Part shown: positions 55,432 through 62,396 of the stretch, piece after piece
Numbering within the stretch: position 1 is the first letter of the stretch
Layout: every line of letters starts with the position of its first letter
Source: Methylosinus sp. LW4
GTDB lineage: Bacteria > Pseudomonadota > Alphaproteobacteria > Rhizobiales > Beijerinckiaceae
Assembly: GCF_000379125.1 (NCBI RefSeq)
Contig: NZ_KB900626.1
Location: forward strand, 3,420,667-3,484,666
Length of the DNA stretch: 64,000 nt
Direction: 5' to 3'
Made by a program: the position numbers and the translations under genes
Notes under the pieces: generated by a model
What the model was told of the DNA's origin: nothing
Databases searched by the model: none
What the model saw: only the letters and a program-made list of their open reading frames with translations

Positions 55432-56403
55432 ATGAATCCGCGTTTTGGTTATCTCTGCCTGTTCGACAATCCGACCCTCGAGGCCGGCCGCGCCTTGACG
55501 CGCCAGCTCATATTGGTGCGTGAGGCGGAGCGCATGCGCTTCGACGACATTTGGTTCGCCGAGCATCATTTCGACGATCATTTCCCGAGCGGCGCCAACT
55601 CTGTGATGCTCGGCTATGCGGCGGGCGTCACCATGCGGGCGCGGATCGGCTCGGCGTCTTTTCTGCCGGCGCTGCGCGATCCGATCCAGCTCGCCGAAGA
55701 TGTCGCCAGCATCGATCTCTTGACCAAGGGCCGGTTCAGCTTCGGCGTCGCCAGCGGCGCCGATTTTCCCAAGCAGACCCTCAATTTCGGCGTCGCGCCG
55801 GAGGACGCCAACGAGCGCGGCCTGGAGGCGTTGGAGCTCGTCGAGCGCCTGCTGCTGGAGAGCGAGGTCACGCATAAGGGCAAATATTTCCAGGTGGAGA
55901 AGCTGAGCCTCTCGCCGCGGCCGGAGCAGAAGGTTCCGACCTGGATCGCGACGACGGCGGAGAGCACGATTCGCCTCGCTGCGCGCAAGGGCTATGGGCT
56001 CATGGCGTCGGCGACCTGCACGAATGACGAACTGCATCGCATTCTCGGCGTCTACAAAGACGAGGCGCCCGACGGCGACCCGCGTCTGGTGCTCGCGCGC
56101 TTCGGCTTTGCGACACAGGAACGCGCCGAGGCGGTGTCGATCGCGACCCCCTATCTCGAGGATTATTGCGCCAAGGCCAACGCCGCGCGCGCCGAGGGCG
56201 AGGCGCCGCTCGATCCGCAGGCGCTTTTGTCCATGTCGCTGGTCGGCAGCTTCAAGGAGGTCGCGGACCAGGTGAACAGTCTGAACGAGGAGTTCGGCGT
56301 GCATGGCATAGCGATGGCGCCCACCACCTCGCAATTCGACACGGTGAAGCGCTGTCTCGCGGCTTTCGTCGACGAGATTCGTCTGCGTCTGCCGGTGGAT
56401 TGA
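55432..56403 (+). CDS. LLM-class flavin-dependent oxidoreductase
   Basis: Luciferase-like (bacterial luciferase/alkane monooxygenase fold) flavin oxidoreductase, 323 residues. RFGYLCLFDNPTLEAGRALT, the FAEHHFDDHFPSGANSVMLG segment, LRDPIQLAEDVASIDLLTKG, and RFSFGVASGADFPKQ are characteristic. Probably uses reduced FMN, and either oxidises or desulfurises an unknown substrate. GGAG precedes ATG 55432; the frame is open upstream to 55174 without homology. Confidence 0.85.
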   Translation: MNPRFGYLCLFDNPTLEAGRALTRQLILVREAERMRFDDIWFAEHHFDDHFPSGANSVMLGYAAGVTMRARIGSASFLPALRDPIQLAEDVASIDLLTKGRFSFGVASGADFPKQTLNFGVAPEDANERGLEALELVERLLLESEVTHKGKYFQVEKLSLSPRPEQKVPTWIATTAESTIRLAARKGYGLMASATCTNDELHRILGVYKDEAPDGDPRLVLARFGFATQERAEAVSIATPYLEDYCAKANAARAEGEAPLDPQALLSMSLVGSFKEVADQVNSLNEEFGVHGIAMAPTTSQFDTVKRCLAAFVDEIRLRLPVD

Positions 56404-56446
56404 TCGAGAGCGCATTCCGATCGAACGGACAGAGCTCTCGACGCGA

Positions 56447-56472
56447 GAGAGCCGCTCGGCCGAGCGGCTCTC
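56447..56472. terminator. Perfect palindrome between LLM oxidoreductase and GlcG-like gene
   Basis: A 26-base perfect palindrome centred on CGGCCG (arms GAGAGCCGCTCGG). It lies between convergent genes and is likely a bidirectional terminator. Confidence 0.55.
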
Positions 56473-56484
56473 CGATCTGTCGCT

Positions 56485-56979
56485 CTACTTGAGCTGGTCG
56501 GCGACCTTGTCGATGCCGGCCTTGGCGCAGGCCTCGTCCTTGTCGCCGCCCGGCGCGCCGGAGACGCCGACGGCGCCGATCACCACTTCGCCCGCCTTGA
56601 TCGGCAGAGCACCCTGCGCCGCGATCACATTGGCGAGATGCACAGCGCTCAGCGTCGGATTGTCCTTCACGCGCTGTGCGAACTCACCCGAGGGCGTGCG
56701 GAAGGTGCGCGAGGTGTAGGCCTTGCGATGGCTGTTCTCGAAAGTATGCGGCGAGGAGCCGTCGCCGCGAATGGCGATGAGGATCTGGCCCTCCTCGCCG
56801 ACGACCGTCACCGAGATGCGATAGCCCTGCTGATAGCAGACGTCATAGGCGGTCTGCGCAATGGCGAGAGCGACCGGCGTGGGCAGGATCTTCTGCGTGA
56901 GCAGCTCGGCGTTGGCGGGCGCCAGCGTCGCGGCGAAGGCGCCGAGAGCGGCGAAGGAGGCGAGGAGTTTCGACGTCAT
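56485..56979 (-). CDS. Exported GlcG/HbpS-family haem-binding-like protein
   Basis: Periplasmic protein of the GlcG/HbpS family (haem-degrading or haem-binding), 164 residues from ATG 56979 with a signal peptide ending APANA. Family stretches: ALAIAQTAYDVCYQQGYRIS, VTVVGEEGQILIAIRGDGS, SHRKAYTSRTFRTPSGEFA, QGALPIKAGEVVIGAVGVSG and GGDKDEACAKAGIDKV. GGGGAGAGAC precedes the ATG. Ligand not known. Confidence 0.82.
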   Translation of the reverse strand: MTSKLLASFAALGAFAATLAPANAELLTQKILPTPVALAIAQTAYDVCYQQGYRISVTVVGEEGQILIAIRGDGSSPHTFENSHRKAYTSRTFRTPSGEFAQRVKDNPTLSAVHLANVIAAQGALPIKAGEVVIGAVGVSGAPGGDKDEACAKAGIDKVADQLK

Positions 56980-57276
56980 GGTCTCTCCGGGGAAGAGGAA
57001 ATTTTGCTCCACATCCCGACGGGGATGGTAAACCGATCAATGTTATAGAATTCATGAACCGTCAAGGCCGCGCTATAGCGCGCCGAATGGACGAGCCTTG
57101 TCGCCGATACGCTGCCGCGCGTAGCGGGCCTTCTCTATAAATGCAAATAAAAGAACGAAAAATCCGCAGTGTGGCGAATAGGTCGCGCTCGCCGAAGAAA
57201 AGCCGCGCGCCCGTCATAATTCTTGACCGCGGCCAAAGCGACAGATTAAAAAATATTTAGAAAATAGGAGTTGTCG

Positions 57277-57906
57277 ATGGGTAGATTCCAGCGTTCGTCC
57301 GACTCCGAGCCGCCCCGCAGCGAAGCCTCCGAGCGCCTCGCCGATACGGTGGCGCAGCGGCTCGAGCGGCTGATCGCCCGCAAGGGCCGCTCGCTCGAGC
57401 GGCTCGCCGAGCTGAGCGGCGTCGAGCTGGAAGAGCTGCGGTCGATCGAATCCGGGGCCAAGGCGCCGACGATCGCCCATTTGTGGCGCATCGCCAATGC
57501 GATCGGCGTTCCCTTCGGCAGCCTCGTCGCCTCACAGGAGCGCAGCGGCGTGCTCGTCATGCGCAGGGCCAGCCCGCGGCTGATCGGCTCGCAGGACGGC
57601 AATTTTCTCTCGCGCCCGTTGTTTCCTTATGACAGCGCCCGGCCCGTCGAATTCTATGAGGTCACGATCGCGCCGCTGCATCAGGAGCGCGCCGAGGCCC
57701 ATGCCCCGGGCGCGAAGGAGACGCTGGTCGTCGCGCAGGGCGAGATCGAGATCATCGCCGGTCGCGAGCCGCCGGTGACGCTCGCCGCGGGCGACGCCGT
57801 CGATTTTCTCGCCGACGTGCCGCACAGCTATCGCAATCTCGGCGAGACGCCGGCGAGCTTCTTTCTCGTAATGTCCTATGCCGCGGCCGAGGCGAGCGAG
57901 ACGTGA
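57277..57906 (+). CDS. XRE-cupin transcriptional regulator
   Basis: 209-residue regulator with an N-terminal helix-turn-helix of the XRE type (about 20-75: VAQRLERLIARKGRSLERLA, LEELRSIESGAKAPTIAHLW) and a C-terminal cupin ligand-binding domain (about 115-200: ETLVVAQGEIEIIAGREP, DFLADVPHSYRNLGETP). ATG 57277 with AGGAG upstream. An AT-rich leader of about 250 bases separates it from the encapsulin shell gene on the same strand, suggesting it controls that locus. Confidence 0.85.
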   Translation: MGRFQRSSDSEPPRSEASERLADTVAQRLERLIARKGRSLERLAELSGVELEELRSIESGAKAPTIAHLWRIANAIGVPFGSLVASQERSGVLVMRRASPRLIGSQDGNFLSRPLFPYDSARPVEFYEVTIAPLHQERAEAHAPGAKETLVVAQGEIEIIAGREPPVTLAAGDAVDFLADVPHSYRNLGETPASFFLVMSYAAAEASET

Positions 57907-58163
57907 GCGCTGCGGTCGGCGCTGTTCGACACACTATATGGTTCTTGTAGACGTATAGTAAGTGAATATAAAAAGATAAGTAATTGAAAGTAGTAAAATT
58001 TTCTATTTCGAATACTATTGATTTGCATGGGGCGCGACTGTAGTTATCGCTCGCGGTTCGGATTCGTCCCGCCGCGCTTTTTCGATGACGGCCGACGTTC
58101 ATCGGCGTCCGCGCGAGCTGAAGCTCGCGTCGGCGCCGGGCGCATCGTTCGAGGAATGAACCC
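57907..58163 (+). promoter_or_regulatory. AT-rich region upstream of encapsulin shell gene
   Basis: An AT-rich stretch (about 57930-58030) in an otherwise GC-rich area holds the shell gene promoter. It contains TGTAGAC at 57946-57952 and a TTGAAA at 57984-57989, but no well-spaced -10 box could be fixed. The TGTAGAC heptamer recurs in front of the Rrf2 gene and of the DUF1549 gene. Confidence 0.45.
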
Positions 58164-59111
58164 ATGACCACGGAACCAGAAGTCCGGCGGACGCTGAGCG
58201 AATCTGCGGCCCGCCAGCTCGCCAATGCGACCAAGACGAGAGCGCAGTGGTCGGGCATCACCCCGCGCTGGCTCGTGTCCTTTCTGCCTTGGACGCCCGT
58301 CGAGGCCGGCATCTACCGGCTGAACCGCGTCAAGGAAGAGGGCGCCCTCACCGACGCCGACGTGACCTGCAGCCCGGCCCGCGACCGCGACGCCGATCTG
58401 CCGGAGACCTTCGTCGATTACGAGGATCATCCGCGCGAATATTCGATGAACGCGGTCACGACCGTGCTCGACGTGCAGACCCGCGTCTCCGATCTCTACA
58501 GCCATCCTTACGATCAGATCCAGGAGCAGGTCCGCCTGCTGACGGAGAAGGTCAAGGAGAAGCAGGAGAGCGAGCTCATCAACAACGCCGAATACGGCCT
58601 GCTCGCCAACGCCCATCCGTCCATGAAGATCAGGACGCGGACGGGCGCGCCGACGCCGGACGATCTCGACGAGCTCATCACCAAGGTGTGGAAGGAGCCG
58701 GCCTTCTTCCTCGCGCATCCGCGCGCCATTGCGGCCTTCGGTCGCGAATGCACTCGTCGCGGCGTGCCGCCGCCGACCGTCACTTTGTTCGGCTCGCCCT
58801 TCATCACCTGGCGCGGCCTGCCCTTGGTGCCGAGCGACAAGCTCTTCATCGACGAGAACGGCAAGACCAATATTCTGCTGCTGCGCACGGGCGAGAAGAA
58901 GCAGGGCGTGATCGGCCTGTTCCAGCCGGGCATTCCCGGCGAGGTGGCGCCGAGCCTCTCGGTGCGCTTCATGGGCATCAACCGCAAGGCCATCGCCTCC
59001 TATCTCATCTCGCTCTATTGCTCGGCCGCCGTGCTGACGCATGACGCGCTCGGCGTGCTCGAGGGCGTCGAGGTGGGCAAGTTCCACGATTACGGCGACA
59101 AATACGTCTGA
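58164..59111 (+). CDS. Family 2A encapsulin shell protein
   Basis: Major shell protein of an encapsulin nanocompartment, HK97 phage capsid fold, Family 2A (SrpI-like). 315 residues; recognisable segments: RRTLSESAARQLANATKTRAQ and GITPRWLVSFLPWTPVEAGI in the N-arm, YSMNAVTTVLDVQTRVSDLY, then QEQVRLLTEKVKEKQESELI (spine helix), LLANAHPSMKIRTRTGAPTP (E-loop region) and FGSPFITWRGLPLVPSDKL. The following gene is a cysteine desulfurase, the defining cargo of Family 2A. The shell probably self-assembles in the cytoplasm and packages that enzyme. A hairpin follows the stop. Confidence 0.93.
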   Translation: MTTEPEVRRTLSESAARQLANATKTRAQWSGITPRWLVSFLPWTPVEAGIYRLNRVKEEGALTDADVTCSPARDRDADLPETFVDYEDHPREYSMNAVTTVLDVQTRVSDLYSHPYDQIQEQVRLLTEKVKEKQESELINNAEYGLLANAHPSMKIRTRTGAPTPDDLDELITKVWKEPAFFLAHPRAIAAFGRECTRRGVPPPTVTLFGSPFITWRGLPLVPSDKLFIDENGKTNILLLRTGEKKQGVIGLFQPGIPGEVAPSLSVRFMGINRKAIASYLISLYCSAAVLTHDALGVLEGVEVGKFHDYGDKYV

Positions 59112-59117
59112 GCGCAT

Positions 59118-59141
59118 CGGGTCCCGCTTCGGCGGAACCCG
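59118..59141 (+). terminator. Hairpin after encapsulin shell gene
   Basis: Stem CGGGT(C)CCGC / GCGG(A)ACCCG with a TTC-type loop, one mismatch, within 10 bases of the shell stop. It could reduce transcription into the cargo gene and set shell:cargo stoichiometry. Confidence 0.4.
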
Positions 59142-59160
59142 AGTGATCGGCTGAAGCTTT

Positions 59161-59205
59161 CCTCATCCTGAGGAGGCGGCGTAGCCGCCGTCTCGAAGGA
59201 CGAGG
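59161..59205. repeat. REP-like palindrome, family D
   Basis: Single copy of a Rhizobiales-type palindrome: CCTCATCCTGAGGAG, a central hairpin GGCGGC-GTA-GCCGCC, then CTCGAAGGACGAGG. It sits between the shell and cargo genes. Confidence 0.65.
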
Positions 59206-59296
59206 AATGCTTCGTTCGCCATCTTCTGGCGCTCGCGGGTGACGCTCTTGCGGCTTCTTGCGACGGAAGAGCTTTCGACAGAGACGAGGAATGATC

Positions 59297-61489
59297 ATGT
59301 CTTCTGCGCCGTCCAATTCCGCGGCCTTCGGCGCCAGCGCGCCGGACGCGCCCTCCGAGGAGACGCTGACGCGCCATGGCGCGCCGTCCTTTCCCGATCC
59401 GGCCATGATCGCCCGCCTCGCCAATGCTTTTTTCCAGGCCTCGCCCAGCGAATCGCCGGCGACGCTCTCTCCCGGCGCGCCGATCGTGCCGCCGACCCTT
59501 CCCGAGGCGCCGGCCCCCTCCATCGTCACCAGCGTCGCGCCCTATGCGCCGGCGCGTGCGCCCGTGGGGCCGCCGGACGTTCCGCCGACGACGATTCCCT
59601 CCATCGCGCCGACGCCCAATCTCTCCGCGCCCTCGGCGCCGGTCGGTCTGCAGCCGGCGGTCCCGCCCTATGGGCTCTCGGATGTTCCGCAGCCGGGCGC
59701 GTCCGCCGGCGCCTTCGAGCCGGGGAGCCCTTCGGCGGCGGCGATCGATTATTCCGCCATTCCCAGCACGCTGGCGCAATATGGCGGCGCCGCCCCCGTG
59801 CAGGCGCCGGCGCCCTATGGCGCCTATGACGCCAGCTCCGTCCCCGGCGGCGTGAAAGCCGCCCCGGCCGACAATCTCTATTTCCTGCACGAGCGCGCGA
59901 CGCCCGCCGCGGCGCCGTCCGATCCCTCGCTCTCGCTCGTCGATCGCTATGACGTCGATGTCGATGGCGCGCCGGAAGCGCCCGCCCTCGCCGCGCCGGA
60001 GAGCTTCGCCTATTCCGGCCCCTCCGAGGCCGATCCGCATCGCGTCTCGGATGCGTTCGCGCTGGGGACGCCCAATGTCGCGCTGCCGGAAATCTCCGGG
60101 CAGGAGCGCAGCTTCGCGCCCGGCGCCGCCGGTCCCGCGGCCACCGATTCGCTCTATTTCCTCGATCGCGCCGGCGCCGTTCCCGCCGCGCCGAAGACGG
60201 CTCCGCAAGAGTCGCAGGGCTATGCGCCGCAGCTCGCGGCCAGCGCGCCGGCGAGCCGGGCGGCCTTCGACCCCTATGCTGTGAAGCGCGACTTCCCCAT
60301 TCTGCAGCAGCAGGTGCATGGCAAGCCGCTCATCTGGCTCGACAACGCCGCGACGACGCAAAAGCCGCAGGCGGTCATCGACCGTCTCGCCCATTTCTAC
60401 GAATATGAGAACTCCAACATTCATCGCGCCGCCCATGCGCTGGCGGCGCGCTCGACCGACGCCTATGAGGCCGCGCGCGAGAAGGCGCGCCGCTTCCTGA
60501 AGGCGCCTTCGGTCAAGGACATCATCTTCGTGCGCGGCGCCACCGAGGCGATCAATCTCGTCGCCCAGGCCTGGGGTCGCCGCAATGTGCAGGCGGGGGA
60601 CGAGATCGTCGTCTCCTGGCTCGAGCATCACGCCAATATCGTGCCCTGGCAGCAGCTCTGCGCCGAGAAAGGCGCGCGTCTGCGCGTCGCGCCGGTGGAC
60701 GATCGCGGCCAGATCATCCTCGAGGAATATGAGAAGCTGCTGAACCCCAAGACGCGGATCGTCTCGGTGACGCAGGTCTCCAACGCGCTCGGCACGGTGA
60801 CGCCGGTGCATGAGATCACGGCCATGGCCCATCGCCATGGCGCGCGCGTGCTCATCGACGGCGCGCAGTCCGTCTCGCATATGCCGGTGGACGTGCAGTC
60901 GATCGGCTGCGACTTCTTCGTCTTCTCCGGCCATAAGGTGTTCGGCCCGACGGGAATCGGCGTCGTCTACGGCAGGGACGACGTTCTCGCCGACATGCCG
61001 CCCTGGCAGGGCGGCGGCAATATGATCGCCGACGTCACCTTCGAGAAGACCATTTATCAAGGGCCGCCGGAGCGTTTCGAGGCCGGCACCGGCAATATCG
61101 CCGACGCCGTGGGCCTCGGCGCGGCGCTCGATTATGTCGAATCGATCGGCATGGAGGTGATCGCCCGCTATGAGCATGATCTCCTCGTCTATGCGACGGA
61201 GAAGATGCGCATGGTGCCGGGCCTCACCTTCATCGGCACGGCGGCGGAGAAGGCGAGCGTGCTCTCCTTCGTGCTCGACGGCCATCGCACCGAGGAGGTC
61301 GGCAAGGCGCTGGACCGCGAGGGCATAGCGGTGCGCGCCGGCCATCATTGCGCGCAGCCGATTCTGCGCCGCTTCGGCCTCGAGGCGACCGTGCGGCCGT
61401 CGCTGGCCTTCTATAATACATGCGCGGATGTCGATGCGCTGGTCGCCGCGCTTTTGCGCCTGCAGAGCGGCCGCGCCGGCTTTTTCTGA
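59297..61489 (+). CDS. Family 2A encapsulin cargo cysteine desulfurase
   Basis: SufS-type PLP cysteine desulfurase (730 residues) with a long disordered N-terminal cargo domain. Residues about 1-325 are Pro/Ala-rich, with short conserved-looking islands: PDPAMIARLANAFFQAS near 34-50, DNLYFLHERA near 191 and DSLYFLDRAG near 283. The catalytic domain begins VKRDFPILQQQVHGKPLIWL at about 328, has the PLP lysine in FSGHKVFGPTG and the active-site cysteine in RAGHHCAQPILRRFG. It releases sulfur from cysteine; the N-terminal extension is the likely shell-loading signal. ATG 59297 follows ACGAGGA; ATG 59291 is a near alternative. Confidence 0.92.
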   Translation: MSSAPSNSAAFGASAPDAPSEETLTRHGAPSFPDPAMIARLANAFFQASPSESPATLSPGAPIVPPTLPEAPAPSIVTSVAPYAPARAPVGPPDVPPTTIPSIAPTPNLSAPSAPVGLQPAVPPYGLSDVPQPGASAGAFEPGSPSAAAIDYSAIPSTLAQYGGAAPVQAPAPYGAYDASSVPGGVKAAPADNLYFLHERATPAAAPSDPSLSLVDRYDVDVDGAPEAPALAAPESFAYSGPSEADPHRVSDAFALGTPNVALPEISGQERSFAPGAAGPAATDSLYFLDRAGAVPAAPKTAPQESQGYAPQLAASAPASRAAFDPYAVKRDFPILQQQVHGKPLIWLDNAATTQKPQAVIDRLAHFYEYENSNIHRAAHALAARSTDAYEAAREKARRFLKAPSVKDIIFVRGATEAINLVAQAWGRRNVQAGDEIVVSWLEHHANIVPWQQLCAEKGARLRVAPVDDRGQIILEEYEKLLNPKTRIVSVTQVSNALGTVTPVHEITAMAHRHGARVLIDGAQSVSHMPVDVQSIGCDFFVFSGHKVFGPTGIGVVYGRDDVLADMPPWQGGGNMIADVTFEKTIYQGPPERFEAGTGNIADAVGLGAALDYVESIGMEVIARYEHDLLVYATEKMRMVPGLTFIGTAAEKASVLSFVLDGHRTEEVGKALDREGIAVRAGHHCAQPILRRFGLEATVRPSLAFYNTCADVDALVAALLRLQSGRAGFF

Positions 61490-61623
61490 AGGGATGCCGC
61501 TCGTCGCTCGAGGGCTCGTGAACGGGCCTCTCGGGCGCTCGAGGAAAATCTTCTTTCGCGCCGGCAGGGGCGCATCCTCCCCATCTTCCATCCGTTGTTT
61601 CAACGAAAGCTCTATCGTCTTTA

Positions 61624-61667
61624 TTGACTTCCAGACTCGCCACTAATAGTCTACAGTTTTTATAGAC
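61624..61667 (+). promoter_or_regulatory. Candidate promoter and operator of the Rrf2 gene
   Basis: A TTGACT (61624-61629) is followed after 17 bases by TAGTCT (61647-61652), a fair -35/-10 pair. Overlapping it is an inverted repeat GTCTA-9 bases-TAGAC (61649-61667). Read on the minus strand its left part is TGTAGAC. Position suggests autoregulation by the Rrf2 protein encoded 12 bases downstream. Confidence 0.45.
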
Positions 61668-61678
61668 GAGGTGGCCAG

Positions 61679-62122
61679 ATGCTGACGAAAAAAGGCAAAT
61701 ACGGCATCAAAGCCATGAGCTATCTCGCGCGATTCGAGCCTGGGCGGACGGTGCCGGTGCAGGAGATCGCGACGACGCAGCGCATCCCTAAAAAATTTCT
61801 CGACGCCATCCTCTGCGAGCTGCGCAATCTCGGCTATGTCAGCTCCAAAATGGGCAAGGGCGGCGGCTACACGCTGGCCCGCCCGGCCGAGACCATCACC
61901 GTCGGCAACATCATTCGCGCGCTCGACGGTCCGCTGGCGCCGCTCCCCTGCGCCAGCAAGACGCGCTACCAGCCCTGCGACGATTGCGTCGATGTCGAAA
62001 AATGCGCCGTCCGGCTGGTGATGCAGGACGCTCAGCGCGCTCTGTCCGGCGTGCTCGACAATTGCTCGCTCGCCCATGTTCGCGACCTCGCCGATGAGGT
62101 CGCGCTCTGCTACGAGATCTGA
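61679..62122 (+). CDS. Rrf2-family transcriptional regulator
   Basis: 147-residue winged-helix regulator of the Rrf2 family (IscR, NsrR, CymR relatives). N-terminal LTKKGKYGIKAMSYLARFEP, recognition region IPKKFLDAILCELRNLGYVS with the wing KMGKGGGYTLARPAE, and a C-terminal cysteine set Cys91, 100, 103, 109 (CX8CX2CX5C), capable of binding an iron-sulfur cluster. GAGGTGG precedes the ATG. It is 190 bases downstream of the cysteine desulfurase, so it probably senses sulfur, cysteine or Fe-S status for the encapsulin locus. Confidence 0.9.
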   Translation: MLTKKGKYGIKAMSYLARFEPGRTVPVQEIATTQRIPKKFLDAILCELRNLGYVSSKMGKGGGYTLARPAETITVGNIIRALDGPLAPLPCASKTRYQPCDDCVDVEKCAVRLVMQDAQRALSGVLDNCSLAHVRDLADEVALCYEI

Positions 62123-62396
62123 TCTTTCAATCGTTTCGCAGCATTGCATAGCGCCTGCGGCGCGCATGGCGCCGTGCGGGCGGCCGAGCGCCGGCGCGCA
62201 CGTGCGACGACGTGCGGATCGCCCTGCTTTTTTCGATGAGAAGTTGATCTTCTTTGTAGACTTAATGGATATAGTCGCCTAAAGTCCCCCTCCAGCCACG
62301 AAGATGCGAGCGCGCAATGCGCGCCGACGGAACGCGGACGCTTCTCGCAAGCATATGACGCCTATAGGCAATAGAGAAAAACGAGGTTGCGGGCAC

